64,000 nucleotides of DNA from Photobacterium sp. SKA34 (GCF_000153325.1 NZ_CH724141.1:569185-633184), one strand, 5' to 3'; shown: positions 16,452 to 24,992, numbered from the stretch's first letter. The notes: a model not told the origin generated them from the letters alone. Translations and numbers: made by a program.

Positions 16452-17039
16452 ATGAACGAAAAAACAATTGATACACGGCAGCACATTCTTAATGTTGGTT
16501 ACCAGCTAGTTGTCACAAAAGGATTTACGAGTGTTGGTTTATCGCAATTATTAAGTGCGGCAGAAGTACCTAAAGGCTCTTTCTATCATTATTTCAAATC
16601 TAAAGAGCAATTTGGTGAAGCATTGATCCACTCTTATTTTCATCATTATTTACAACGTGTCGCCCATGTATTAAAAAGCGAGCAAGGCACAGGCTTTGAA
16701 CAACTCAATGAGTATTTCAAGCTATGGATCAAAGTTGAAAATGGCATCTGTAATGCTAATAAATGTTTGGTGGTAAAACTCAGTGCAGAAGTATCCGATC
16801 TCTCCGAGCCTATGCGAGAAGCATTAAAGCAAGGAGCAGATAGTGTTGTCGCTTTAATCGCTAATACAATAGAAAGAGGAATAAAAGATGGCTCAATCGC
16901 TAACTGCGACAGCCATGTAACCGCCCAAACTCTATATAATTTATGGCTTGGAGCAAGTTTACTCAACAAACTGAGTCACGATTTATCAGGACTACAGCAA
17001 GCATTAACAACAACACAAACACTACTGCTCCCAAAATAA
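16452..17039 (+). CDS. TetR/AcrR family repressor, NemR/AcuR-like
   Basis: 195 residues. The N-terminal HTH (VGLSQLLSAAEVPKGSFYHYFKSKEQFG, about 27-54) is the standard TetR form. The ligand domain has a CNANKCLVVKLSAEV stretch with two Cys, as in electrophile-sensing NemR-like members. It probably represses itself and the reductase/GST pair downstream through the repeated TAGAC-N5-GTCTA operator. Cys-based sensing is inference. A strong terminator separates it from the reductase gene, so the two units share the regulator but not the transcript. Confidence 0.9.
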   Translation: MNEKTIDTRQHILNVGYQLVVTKGFTSVGLSQLLSAAEVPKGSFYHYFKSKEQFGEALIHSYFHHYLQRVAHVLKSEQGTGFEQLNEYFKLWIKVENGICNANKCLVVKLSAEVSDLSEPMREALKQGADSVVALIANTIERGIKDGSIANCDSHVTAQTLYNLWLGASLLNKLSHDLSGLQQALTTTQTLLLPK

Positions 17040-17090
17040 TTATCGACAAGACACGTAATATCGATAAGCCGCAGTATTGAAAAGACAACG

Positions 17091-17134
17091 CCCGCCTATC
17101 AGCACATTAGCGATGCGATAAGGCGGGATTTTTT
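17091..17134 (+). terminator. Intrinsic terminator of tetR
   Basis: CCCGCCTATC pairs with GATAAGGCGGG (one bulge) across a 16-nt loop, followed by six T. Confidence 0.8.
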
Positions 17135-17145
17135 GAAACACCAAC

Positions 17146-17160
17146 TAGACGACTGGTCTA
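17146..17160. promoter_or_regulatory. Palindromic operator in front of the reductase/GST unit
   Basis: TAGACGACTGGTCTA, identical to 16417-16431, 20 bp before the reductase start codon. Confidence 0.85.
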
Positions 17161-17180
17161 ATTGAACAAGGAAATCAGTA

Positions 17181-18200
17181 ATGACAGCCACTAATCGCCA
17201 ACTACTATTAGCCTCTCGTCCTGTAGGCGCACCAACCCCTGAAAATTTCCACTTAAAAGAAACAAAGATCCCAACTCCGCAACAAGGCGAGTTACTACTT
17301 AAAGCCGTTTATCTCTCACTCGACCCTTATATGCGTGGACGTATGAGTGATAAAAAATCCTATGCTGAGCCTGTCGGTATTAATGAAGTGATGGTCGGTG
17401 GCACAGTATGCCAAGTAACCGCTTCTCACCACCCTGACTTTCAAGTGGGTGAATGGGTATTAGCGTATTCTGGTTGGCAAGATTATGCCGTTTCAAATGG
17501 TGAAGGGTTAATAAAGTTAGGAATGAACCCCACTCACCCATCCTATGCATTAGGAGTAATGGGTATGCCTGGCTTTACCGCATACATGGGGCTACTCGAT
17601 ATCGGCCAACCGAAACAAGACGACACTATTGTTGTTGCTGCAGCAACTGGCGCAGTAGGCTCTATGGTTGGTCAAATTGGTAAGATAAAAGGCTGTCGTG
17701 TTGTTGGTATCGCAGGTGGTAACGAAAAATGCCAATACGCAAAAGAAACATTAGGATTTGATGAATGTATTGATCACCATGCAACTGACTTTGCGCAGCA
17801 ATTAGCAGATGCATGTACCGATGGCATTGATATTTATTATGAAAATGTTGGCGGTAAAGTCTTTGATGCAGTGCTTCCTCTACTTAATACTGGCTCACGA
17901 ATTCCGCTTTGTGGCTTGATCTCTCAATACAATGCAACATCGCTTCCAGACGGCCCAGATCGTATGAATATGTTAATGGGACAACTACTGGTTAAGCGTA
18001 TCAAGATGCAAGGTTTCATTATCTTTGACGATTATGCTCACCGTTATGACGAATTTGCACAACAAATGTCGCAATGGCTTGCTGAAGGAAAAATTCATTA
18101 CCGTGAAGATAGAGTCGAAGGCCTAGATCAAGCTCCACAAGCTTTTATTGGCTTACTTGAAGGTAAAAACTTCGGCAAAGTTGTAGTTAAAGTTAACTAA
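17181..18200 (+). CDS. NADP-dependent medium-chain oxidoreductase (CurA/YncB-like)
   Basis: 339 residues, the normal length for the leukotriene B4 12-hydroxydehydrogenase-like branch. Features are LDPYMRGRM near residue 53, the GMPGFTAYMGLL block, the cofactor motif AATGAVGSMVGQIGKIKGCRVVG and YYENVGGKVFDAVLPLL. These enzymes reduce the double bond of alpha,beta-unsaturated carbonyl compounds; E. coli CurA reduces curcumin. Under a NemR-like repressor and with a GST, a role in removing electrophiles is a sound inference. It forms an operon with the GST (22-bp gap). Confidence 0.92.
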   Translation: MTATNRQLLLASRPVGAPTPENFHLKETKIPTPQQGELLLKAVYLSLDPYMRGRMSDKKSYAEPVGINEVMVGGTVCQVTASHHPDFQVGEWVLAYSGWQDYAVSNGEGLIKLGMNPTHPSYALGVMGMPGFTAYMGLLDIGQPKQDDTIVVAAATGAVGSMVGQIGKIKGCRVVGIAGGNEKCQYAKETLGFDECIDHHATDFAQQLADACTDGIDIYYENVGGKVFDAVLPLLNTGSRIPLCGLISQYNATSLPDGPDRMNMLMGQLLVKRIKMQGFIIFDDYAHRYDEFAQQMSQWLAEGKIHYREDRVEGLDQAPQAFIGLLEGKNFGKVVVKVN

Positions 18201-18222
18201 CTAAACGTAAAAAGGACTTATC

Positions 18223-18846
18223 ATGATCATATTGCACCATCTTAATCAATCTCGTTCAAAGCGTATTATCTGGTTACTTGAAGAGCTGGGTGTTGAATAT
18301 AAAATTCAACCTTATTGCCGAGATAAAGTCACTTTTCTTGCGCCACCAGAGCTTAAGAGTGCTCATCCACTAGGTAAATCACCGGTATTGGAAGATAACG
18401 GATTGATCATTACCGAATCAGGTGCTATCACAGAATATTTAATTGAGACTTACGGTAACGGTAAATTTATGCCTGAACGTGGCACTCAAGCTTATATTGA
18501 TTATATTCAATGGCTACATTTTGCTGAAAGCTCAGCTATTTTACCTTTACTTTTAAAGATGTTTGTCACCAAAGATGGTGCAAAAATGAATTTCCTTGGT
18601 GATTATGCTGACATGGAAACTCAGAAAGTGATGCAATATTTTGATCAACGGTTAGCTGATAAAACTTACCTTATAGAAGAGCGTTTAACGGGTGCAGATT
18701 TCATGATGTCATTTATTGCTGAAATCCTTGGTAACTATGGCGTATTAGCTGCGTTTCCAAATATTCAACGTTACGCAGAGCAGTTACAAACACATCAAGG
18801 CTACCAAACAGCTCAAGCGTTAGAATTACAATATAACGGCGAATAA
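18223..18846 (+). CDS. Glutathione S-transferase family protein
   Basis: 207 residues. The N-terminal thioredoxin-like half opens IILHHLNQSRSKRIIWLLEELGV with the family's active-site Ser in QSRSKR. SPVLEDNGLIITESGAITEYL holds the cis-Pro and the glutathione-binding E-S pair. The C-terminal helical half has the ADFMMSFI motif. It conjugates or reduces electrophiles with glutathione in the cytoplasm. Second gene of the reductase operon and therefore probably in the same regulon. Terminator directly behind. Confidence 0.92.
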   Translation: MIILHHLNQSRSKRIIWLLEELGVEYKIQPYCRDKVTFLAPPELKSAHPLGKSPVLEDNGLIITESGAITEYLIETYGNGKFMPERGTQAYIDYIQWLHFAESSAILPLLLKMFVTKDGAKMNFLGDYADMETQKVMQYFDQRLADKTYLIEERLTGADFMMSFIAEILGNYGVLAAFPNIQRYAEQLQTHQGYQTAQALELQYNGE

Positions 18847-18856
18847 ACCAGTCTCT

Positions 18857-18886
18857 AAAGCCAAACAGGTCGTTGTTTGGCTTTTA
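18857..18886 (+). terminator. Terminator of the reductase-GST operon
   Basis: AAAGCCAAACA pairs with TGTTTGGCTTTT with a 6-nt loop. Confidence 0.85.
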
Positions 18887-19011
18887 CTATACTATTGATT
18901 TACAGTGTGAATAGCAGGTTATCTGCACAAAGAAGTCCTAACATTCAAGCAGGACTCTCTACCTAGGCTAATAGCATAAAGGCATATCAGCAACAGCTTA
19001 GAATTTAGATA

Positions 19012-19043
19012 CAAAAAAGCCACGTCATTGCTGACGAGGCTTC
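19012..19043 (-). terminator. Terminator of the tRNA-Ser/tRNA-Asp unit
   Basis: AAGCCTCGTCA on the minus strand pairs with TGACGTGGCTT with one mismatch, followed by six T. It is a slightly diverged version of the hairpin behind the other two tRNA-Ser copies. Confidence 0.75.
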
Positions 19044-19050
19044 GTTGTGT

Positions 19051-19127
19051 TGGCGGAGCGGACGGGACTCGAACCCGCGACCCCCGGCGTGACAGGCCGG
19101 TATTCTAACCAACTGAACTACCGCTCC
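19051..19127 (-). tRNA. tRNA-Asp (anticodon GUC)
   Basis: 77 nt with encoded CCA. The acceptor stem GGAGCGG pairs with CCGCTCC. The D-arm TAGTTCAGTTGGTTAGAAT, the anticodon loop CTGTCAC (GTC) and the T-arm GCGGGTTCGAGTCCCGT are present. It is the second gene of the unit begun by tRNA-Ser copy 3. Confidence 0.97.
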
Positions 19128-19167
19128 AATTCTTTATGAAACCCGATAAAATCGAACTTCTAGAATA

Positions 19168-19258
19168 TGGCGGAGAGATAGGGATTTGAACCCTAGATAC
19201 GCTATAAACGTATGCCGGTTTTCAAGACCGGTGCTTTCAACCACTCAGCCATCTCTCC
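19168..19258 (-). tRNA. tRNA-Ser (anticodon UGA), copy 3
   Basis: 91 nt with encoded CCA, the same sequence as copies 1 and 2. It is cotranscribed with tRNA-Asp 40 bp downstream. Because it keeps a partner gene, this is the likely ancestral locus. Confidence 0.97.
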
Positions 19259-19268
19259 AATGCCGCGA

Positions 19269-19297
19269 ATAATACGTAGTTAAGCTGAGCTTGTAAA
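19269..19297 (-). promoter_or_regulatory. Sigma-70 promoter of the tRNA-Ser/tRNA-Asp unit
   Basis: Minus strand TTTACA, 17-bp spacer, TATTAT, GC-rich discriminator TCGCGGC. The best of the three copies. Confidence 0.85.
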
Positions 19298-19377
19298 CAT
19301 CTTTATTCATTATTTTTATCAGGTGCTTATTATCTGTACGACCACTTCGACTAACGCTCAAAAGTACATTAGCAATA

Positions 19378-19650
19378 CTATTTAATAAGTCCTTTTTCTA
19401 ATACATATTTCGCCAACTCGGCCGTTGAATGCAATTCAAGCTTATGTTTAATATTCTGACGATGCGTTTCTACGGTGCGATAACTAATCTCTAATGATTT
19501 AGCAATTTGCTTACTACTTAATCCTTGCGCGACATGTTTAAGTAACCTTTCTTCGCGGCGACTCAAAGGATTAATATCAGGGCTTATTACTAGTGAAGAT
19601 GTCTGAGTAAAAATGGTTTGGCTCGTCGTTTCACAAAAATATGTCGCTCC
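19378..19650 (-). pseudogene. C-terminal relic of a LuxR-type regulator
   Basis: The open frame from 19650 to 19378 has no ATG and no ribosome-binding site; only a TTG at 19566 could start a 62-residue piece. The end is a complete GerE helix-turn-helix (LSRREERLLKHVAQGLSSKQIAKSLEISYRTVETHRQNIKHKL). The preceding part (YFCETTSQTIFTQTSS) looks like the linker from a PAS-type sensor. The N-terminal domain is missing, and the preceding gene ends at the same codon that closes this frame upstream. Most likely a deletion fused the two loci. A free-standing HTH protein is possible but unlikely. Confidence 0.7.
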
Positions 19651-19875
19651 TTAATTCACCTTTTTAATCGCTTGAACCATTTTTTCTGCCATCGCTGCCA
19701 TATTCTTCGTTGCATCACCAAAGATCGGAAAATTTGGTCTCCATGTTTCGGTTAATTTTAAACGGTACACTTTTTCTGATGTTTGTGGGCTTGTTGCCAA
19801 CATAACAACACACCATAGCGCAACGATTAGGCTTTTTTTCACCACACGTTTCACTACGCTACCAATAATAGTCAT
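19651..19875 (-). CDS. Small protein with an N-terminal membrane segment
   Basis: 74 residues. The start has AAGGA 8 nt upstream. After a basic N-terminus (VVKRVVKK) comes a hydrophobic stretch (SLIVALWCVVMLAT, about 15-28), then a soluble tail with WRPNFPIFGDATKN and MAEKMVQAIKKV. It could be an anchored or exported peptide. I know no family. Its stop codon is the upstream boundary of the LuxR relic frame. Confidence 0.5.
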   Translation of the reverse strand: MTIIGSVVKRVVKKSLIVALWCVVMLATSPQTSEKVYRLKLTETWRPNFPIFGDATKNMAAMAEKMVQAIKKVN

Positions 19876-20339
19876 TCACTCATCCTTTCTTTTATATGAT
19901 TAGGCTACAAAATGATGTTCAAACATACTTTCGCTTAATGTTATGTAAGATAAAATGAGAACGACTACGGATTAAAAGTTAAAAATCGTTAATAAAAACA
20001 AAAATAAACAACGTATAAAATCGTATCGATAAAATTTAAATTAAATTTATCAATAACTTAAAAGCAACCAACGCAAAGTATTTATACGTACTAATCCAGA
20101 ATAACGATTCGCCACACAAGATATAATTTATGTAAACTCAGCATATTTAATTCATTCTTTATAAGAAGAAATTAGTTGAAATATGAAGCTTCAGTTAATG
20201 TCATGGAAATGACAACTGTGGTAGGATCCCTCGAAATTAGCGTAACAACAAGTAACTAATGTTGTTTAAACGTTAAAAAACAGAATCAAGCACTATTAAA
20301 TGTCATTACTATCAATGACATCACTGAGAGATATTTACA
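19876..20339. other. Intergenic region between divergent genes
   Basis: About 460 AT-rich bases. It contains a short inverted repeat AACAACA...TGTTGTT at about 20245-20270, but I see no gene, terminator or clear promoter. Confidence 0.4.
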
Positions 20340-20891
20340 TTGGTTGATCTATTAAAAGAAGTATTAGGCTGGACTTCCGTCGTCTTATATATCCTGCTTA
20401 CTATATTTAACAGCATGATATTCACTCGCTATGCTGCTTTTGCATCTGCAACAAATGATACTGTTTGGTCAATTCTAATGGGGTGGTGGCCGAAAGTAAT
20501 TTTAAACCTTTCCGTTAATGCGATTAATACTTATCGCTATGTAAAAGACTTCACCAAAATGGGGAAGGCAATAGTTCACACACTCGCAGCCATTATGGCA
20601 TCAGCTATTATCTATATAACTTACATTGCTATTAGTGCCTTCATTGCAGAGCCAACGATTACTGTCGCATTACAATATTTAGATTTAGCCGTTATTGTTG
20701 CTGCACTTTATATGACATCACTGAAAAATTATCGCATGTTAATGCTGACATCAGGTTTTGTTGGGATAGCGGGATATTATGGCAATCCACAAATGATGAT
20801 TATTAAAGCGCTAGTGATTATTATCATGAGCTATAAACTATGTTCGACACGTCATCATACACAAGAACAACAGCTAGTTGAAAATAATTAA
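20340..20891 (+). CDS. Multi-pass inner membrane protein, possibly YgjV-like
   Basis: 183 residues starting at a TTG (GAGAG about 11 nt upstream); no ATG is in frame at the N-terminus. Five to six hydrophobic segments are separated by short loops, with a SVNAINTYRYVKDF loop similar to the NAIRT loop of E. coli YgjV. The C-terminus is polar and cytoplasmic-looking. The length agrees with YgjV (183 residues). The role of that family is unknown to me. Monocistronic, with a terminator behind it. Confidence 0.65.
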   Translation: MVDLLKEVLGWTSVVLYILLTIFNSMIFTRYAAFASATNDTVWSILMGWWPKVILNLSVNAINTYRYVKDFTKMGKAIVHTLAAIMASAIIYITYIAISAFIAEPTITVALQYLDLAVIVAALYMTSLKNYRMLMLTSGFVGIAGYYGNPQMMIIKALVIIIMSYKLCSTRHHTQEQQLVENN

Positions 20892-20918
20892 ACATAAAGA
20901 TCTTACTAGCTGTTTAAT

Positions 20919-20951
20919 AAGCTGTAGAGCGCAACGTTCTGCAGCTTTTTT
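20919..20951 (+). terminator. Intrinsic terminator of the membrane protein gene
   Basis: AGCTGTAGA pairs with TTCTGCAGCT (one G-U) followed by six T. Confidence 0.8.
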
Positions 20952-21191
20952 ATAACTATCATCGTTTTATCCTTCCTTGTTCAATTCAGTGCCAAAATCA
21001 ATTTAGTCCTTTACAAAAATATAGAGAATGACGCTCATCAAGTAAGTTGCCTACATATAATTTATATAATAGATACGAATCAATGCTGTGGGATAGCTGC
21101 TTTTTATCGTGATGATGTGAAATGGCAGCACTTAAAGCGCTCTATCACGTCAGTCCTAGCGTTCAGAGTTTTTATTAGGAGGAGGAAGTTA

Positions 21192-21263
21192 TTGCTGTTT
21201 GCGATAGTGATAATGGAAACCTATGTAAGCTTATATAACCAATTGAACATTTGTACTTACTAA
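21192..21263 (+). CDS. Candidate small hydrophobic protein (23 codons, TTG start)
   Basis: TTG at 21192 follows a very strong ribosome-binding site (AGGAGGAGGAAG, 21177-21188). The product starts MLFAIVIMETYVSLY and is hydrophobic at its N-terminus. The stop codon is 13 bp before an intrinsic terminator (21277-21304). No other gene uses either signal. About 130 nt upstream is a TATAAT-like stretch near 21055. A short membrane peptide or a leader peptide is plausible. The unusual start and short length keep confidence moderate. Confidence 0.4.
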   Translation: MLFAIVIMETYVSLYNQLNICTY

Positions 21264-21276
21264 CGATATTAAGTTT

Positions 21277-21304
21277 AAGGCAGACAACCTGTTCTGCCTT
21301 TTTA
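21277..21304 (+). terminator. Intrinsic terminator after the 23-codon frame
   Basis: AAGGCAGA pairs with TCTGCCTT with an 8-nt loop, followed by four T. No larger gene ends nearby on this strand. Confidence 0.75.
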
Positions 21305-21345
21305 TTCCAAATAAACCATGACTCGCAAGCATGTTATTTCAAGCC

Positions 21346-21549
21346 TTAATTAATAATTGAAAAATGTCCAATCTCTTTATTATTGTGATTAGTAATAATG
21401 CCTTTTTCTGATTGTTCACAATAAGTAAAATTGACATCTAATGTATCGAGCTTACCGTTAATTAAAACATGTCGGCGCAATACATCACTATTTAACTGAT
21501 GCACAGATGCATTCCAGCTAAGATCATTAACGTTGAAGTTGATAATCAT
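21346..21549 (-). CDS. Small hypothetical protein
   Basis: 67 residues from the ATG at 21549, which has AAAGAGG 6 nt upstream; the longer frame to 21618 lacks this. The sequence (FNVNDLSWNASVHQLNSDVLRRHV... NFTYCEQSEKGIITN) reads like a small beta-rich soluble protein. No family is recognised. Monocistronic. Confidence 0.55.
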   Translation of the reverse strand: MIINFNVNDLSWNASVHQLNSDVLRRHVLINGKLDTLDVNFTYCEQSEKGIITNHNNKEIGHFSIIN

Positions 21550-21743
21550 AATATACCTCTTTAAATTGTAGCGTTGATGAATTCTAGCTATGACAATAGT
21601 AAAGCTAAATAATATCAACAGTTTTATAGCGTAATGAATTTTTAATGAAGATTATGAGTACAGGGATAAGCAAAACAACTAAGGAGTAAAAAGAAGATAA
21701 GCAAAGTATTTCGAAGAGTATGACGCAGAAGGAATTTTTTATT

Positions 21744-21769
21744 AAGTGGTGTAAAAAGTTACACCACTT
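21744..21769. repeat. Perfect 11-bp hairpin downstream of the cold-shock gene
   Basis: AAGTGGTGTAA and TTACACCACTT with a 4-nt loop, 25 bp past the csp stop codon. The flank on the minus strand is A-rich rather than T-rich, so it is probably an RNA-stabilising or weak terminating hairpin. Confidence 0.55.
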
Positions 21770-21793
21770 AGAAATCTTATAGAAACTATAAAA

Positions 21794-22003
21794 TTATAGA
21801 GCTACAACGTTTGCAGCTTGAAGACCTTTTTGGCCTTGCTCTACTTCAAAAGACACTTTTTGGCCTTCAGCAAGAGTTTTGAAACCTTCAGAAGCGATAG
21901 CACGGAAGTGAACGAATACGTCAGCACCGCCATTGTCTTGAGTAATGAAACCGAAACCTTTCTCTTCGTTGAACCACTTAACGATACCAGTTGACTTAGA
22001 CAT
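21794..22003 (-). CDS. Cold-shock protein, CspA family
   Basis: 69 residues. Both RNA-binding motifs are present: RNP-1 KGFGFI at about 15-20 and RNP-2 VFVHF at about 29-33. The ending [10 protein letters not shown] is also typical. It acts as a single-stranded nucleic-acid chaperone. The upstream region is AT-rich and could encode the long leader such genes often have. Which paralogue this is cannot be told. Confidence 0.95.
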
Positions 22004-22294
22004 AATGTGTCCCTTATATAAAATTCATAGAAAATATCGCAAAATTGCGATGCACTGAAAGCTTGAATTATTAAATATGATGAAGCGAAGGAAACACAAA
22101 GGTACAACTAAACGAAGATACTTCTGGAGTTTTTCTTTAACTTAACTTTTCATTAATAACTCTGAACAATAGAGCGAAGACATAATCACATTAAACGCAT
22201 CGCCTGTAAACTATTTTTTCTAAAAAACCCAAAAATAATTCATAACAAACTGATTTTTAATTAAATTAACATTTAAACACATACATCTATCTAT

Positions 22295-22326
22295 AAAAAG
22301 CAGACCATTATTGATCTGCTTTTTTC
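22295..22326. terminator. Terminator of the EmrAB-like operon
   Basis: AAAAAGCAGA pairs with TCTGCTTTTT around a 10-nt loop; T runs on both strands. It lies just past the MFS stop codon. Confidence 0.85.
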
Positions 22327-22337
22327 TTATCACTCGA

Positions 22338-23864
22338 TTAATGTACGTTTAAATTCTTAGGTACTGATTGCGTTTTCTTAAACTTAAATAGTGTTAAGAG
22401 CGGTAACAACACAATGTAAGAGACAAATATAAATCCAAAGGTATAAACAAAAGCAAGCAATGTTGACTGCTGATGTAATAGCTCACTGATTTGGGCAATA
22501 AAATGAGGATCCGTCACAGTCGTATGCTGCATCATGGCTTGCTGCTGTAACTGCGGATTACTTAATGTTAAATCGGCTCCTAGAGCATGCCACTCTCGTT
22601 GCTCTGTACGTGTAAAATACGTATTAACAATAGAAATACCGAATGAACCACCAATGGTTCGGCAAAGGTTGAAAATAACCGCACCACCGACTGTATTTTC
22701 GTGGCTTAATGTTCGATATGCCATTTGACTTAATGGTGCAAATACAAGCCCCATCCCTAACCCCTGAACAATCGATGGCATTAATACCCAGTAATAATCA
22801 ATATTCATTGAATACTGCATCATTAAGTATGTACCAAGGATATTAAACCCGAGCCCTACTGCCACTAACATTCGAGGATCTAGGCGATCCATAAATCTTG
22901 CAATCACTAACAGCACAATCGCTGAAGTTAATCCCCGAGGCGCCATGGCAAACCCTGTTGCTTCTACAGGGTAATGTAGTAACTGTTCTAGCATCATAGG
23001 TTGTAATTGGGTAATACCAAACATACCCATAGAGAAGCCAGCCATCATTAAACAAGAAACAGCAAGGTTTCGATCTTTAAGTAGCCACATAGGAGCGACA
23101 TCGCCTTTCGTGATCCATGAACGAGCGATAAAGAAAATCCACGCAACAACGCTGATCACCGCAGAGAAAAGAATAAGGTTAGATTCAAACCACCCTTCTT
23201 CATTACCTCTGTCTAATACCATTTGTAACAGCCCAATGCCGATAGTCATACCTATCACTAAAGGCCAGTCTAATTTGCTCTTACCGCGTCCATCTAGATT
23301 CACAAAGAAATAAAGCAATGATAAACAAATCAATCCAATGGGTACATTAACGTAGAAAATCCAGCGCCAATCCATATTCTCGGTAATGATACCGCCAACA
23401 GTAGGACCTAAAATAGGTCCTAATAAAATCCCGACACTGAATAACGCCATTGCTTTACCACGTTCTTCAGGCGGATAAATTTGCACCATGATAGATTGTG
23501 ATAAAGGGATCACTGATGCGCCAAACGCGCCTTGAAATATTCGAAAAATCACCATTTCGGCAAGGCTGTCAGCCTGCCCACATAAAGCAGACATAACCAC
23601 AAAACCGCCAACCGAAAAGAGCAATAATTTACGCACTCCAAACTTAAGCGCTAAATAGCTAGCTAAGGGGATGAAGATCGCTTCTGCCATCGAATATGAG
23701 GTTAAAACCCATGTTACTTGCTCTGAAGTTACGCCTAACGCTCCCATCATATGAGGCAAAGCAACATTCGCGATCGTCATGTCTAACAGCACCATGATGG
23801 CGGATAGCATAACAGCAAAAGTGATCAACAACCGATTGGCTGGCGTTAACGTAGCACCTGTCAT
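22338..23864 (-). CDS. DHA2 family MFS drug efflux permease (EmrB-like)
   Basis: 508 residues with about 14 membrane segments, as in the DHA2 branch. Signatures are LDMTIANVALPHMMGALG in helix 1, WVLTSYSMAEAIFIPLASYLALKFGVRKLL and the GILLGPILGPTVGGIITENMDWRWIFYVNVPIG motif C region. It exports hydrophobic drugs using the proton gradient, through the adaptor encoded directly upstream and an outer membrane TolC. Its ATG overlaps the adaptor's stop codon (TAATG), so translation is coupled. No regulator gene is next to it. Confidence 0.94.
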   Translation of the reverse strand: MTGATLTPANRLLITFAVMLSAIMVLLDMTIANVALPHMMGALGVTSEQVTWVLTSYSMAEAIFIPLASYLALKFGVRKLLLFSVGGFVVMSALCGQADSLAEMVIFRIFQGAFGASVIPLSQSIMVQIYPPEERGKAMALFSVGILLGPILGPTVGGIITENMDWRWIFYVNVPIGLICLSLLYFFVNLDGRGKSKLDWPLVIGMTIGIGLLQMVLDRGNEEGWFESNLILFSAVISVVAWIFFIARSWITKGDVAPMWLLKDRNLAVSCLMMAGFSMGMFGITQLQPMMLEQLLHYPVEATGFAMAPRGLTSAIVLLVIARFMDRLDPRMLVAVGLGFNILGTYLMMQYSMNIDYYWVLMPSIVQGLGMGLVFAPLSQMAYRTLSHENTVGGAVIFNLCRTIGGSFGISIVNTYFTRTEQREWHALGADLTLSNPQLQQQAMMQHTTVTDPHFIAQISELLHQQSTLLAFVYTFGFIFVSYIVLLPLLTLFKFKKTQSVPKNLNVH

Positions 23865-24913
23865 TACTTAGTCTCTGCTAACGTATCAATAGTGACTTCC
23901 GCACTCGCTCCAACACGAAGTAAAGGCTTACCTTTTAAATCATCAAATTGAATACGCACAGGGAAACGTTGAGGTACTTTAACCCAGTTACCCGTGGCGT
24001 TTTCTGGAGGGAGTAATGAGAACGATGAGCCACTTGCTGGTGATAAAGCAATAATATGACCTTGATATGTAACATCTGGGTACATATCTAAAACGATGCT
24101 GGCTTTCATGCCTGGTTTTAATAAACCAATCGATTTTTCTTTGTAATTTGCTTGAAGCCACGCTGTATTATCTTCAATCAAAGGCATAACAGATAACCCA
24201 GGCGATACAATACTACCAGGACGTACACTCACCTTGCCTAAGCTACCGTCATGGGGTGCATAGATATTGGTATAGGATAAATTCAACGTTGCTTGGCTTA
24301 ACGCTGCCGCCGCTTGTTTAACCTGAGGCGCTTCATCACCTTTAGCACCTTGCTGGTTAATTAACTGGCTCATGTTAGCGCGTGCAGCTTCTAATGCCGT
24401 TTGAGCAGAAGCTAAATTAGCTTTAGCATCATCACCTTGCTGTAAAGGTAATAATTTGCGATTCACTAAATCCATCACTCGACGATAACTTTTTTGTACA
24501 TCAACAAGTGTCGCGTCTGCTGATCGCACATTAGCACTTGCCGCTAAAATCGCATCATCTGTCGCTTTATTTTCTTGTGTGGCGACTTCATACGCAGCTT
24601 TTGCTTTTTCTAACTCTATTTCAAAAGGAGCAGGATCAATCGATAATAACAAATCGCCTTCCGCTACATGTTGATAATCATTCACATTGACCGTAAGAAC
24701 TTTGCCACTAATTTGTGGGGCAACATATAAAACATTAGCGTGTATATAGGCATCATCTGTCGCCGGATATAACTTTTGATGACGAATATAAAAATACCCT
24801 GCCGTGCCTAGCAGAGCAGCTAAAAGTACAAAAATAAATAAATTGCGGAACAGATGTGAATCATTTTCTGGCGTCTGAGATTGTTCAGACGGCGAGTTAT
24901 CAGTCGTTGCCAT
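23864..24913 (-). CDS. HlyD/EmrA family membrane fusion protein
   Basis: 349 residues. There is one N-terminal membrane anchor (LFRNLFIFVLLAALLGTAGYFYI, about 22-44). A biotinyl-lipoyl-like half follows (DDAYIHANVLYVAPQISGKVLTVNVNDYQHVAEGDLLLSIDP), then a coiled-coil hairpin (about 100-205), then the returning lipoyl half (IYAPHDGSLGKVSVRPGSIV) and a beta-barrel. It bridges the EmrB-like permease to an outer membrane channel. First gene of a two-gene operon. Confidence 0.93.
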   Translation of the reverse strand: MATTDNSPSEQSQTPENDSHLFRNLFIFVLLAALLGTAGYFYIRHQKLYPATDDAYIHANVLYVAPQISGKVLTVNVNDYQHVAEGDLLLSIDPAPFEIELEKAKAAYEVATQENKATDDAILAASANVRSADATLVDVQKSYRRVMDLVNRKLLPLQQGDDAKANLASAQTALEAARANMSQLINQQGAKGDEAPQVKQAAAALSQATLNLSYTNIYAPHDGSLGKVSVRPGSIVSPGLSVMPLIEDNTAWLQANYKEKSIGLLKPGMKASIVLDMYPDVTYQGHIIALSPASGSSFSLLPPENATGNWVKVPQRFPVRIQFDDLKGKPLLRVGASAEVTIDTLAETK

Positions 24914-24992
24914 TAAAATATCCTATTTAGCTGAAATATCGCTAAATTTGAGTCTAGATGATAAATATATATTGTTGTAATCCATCACGTAT

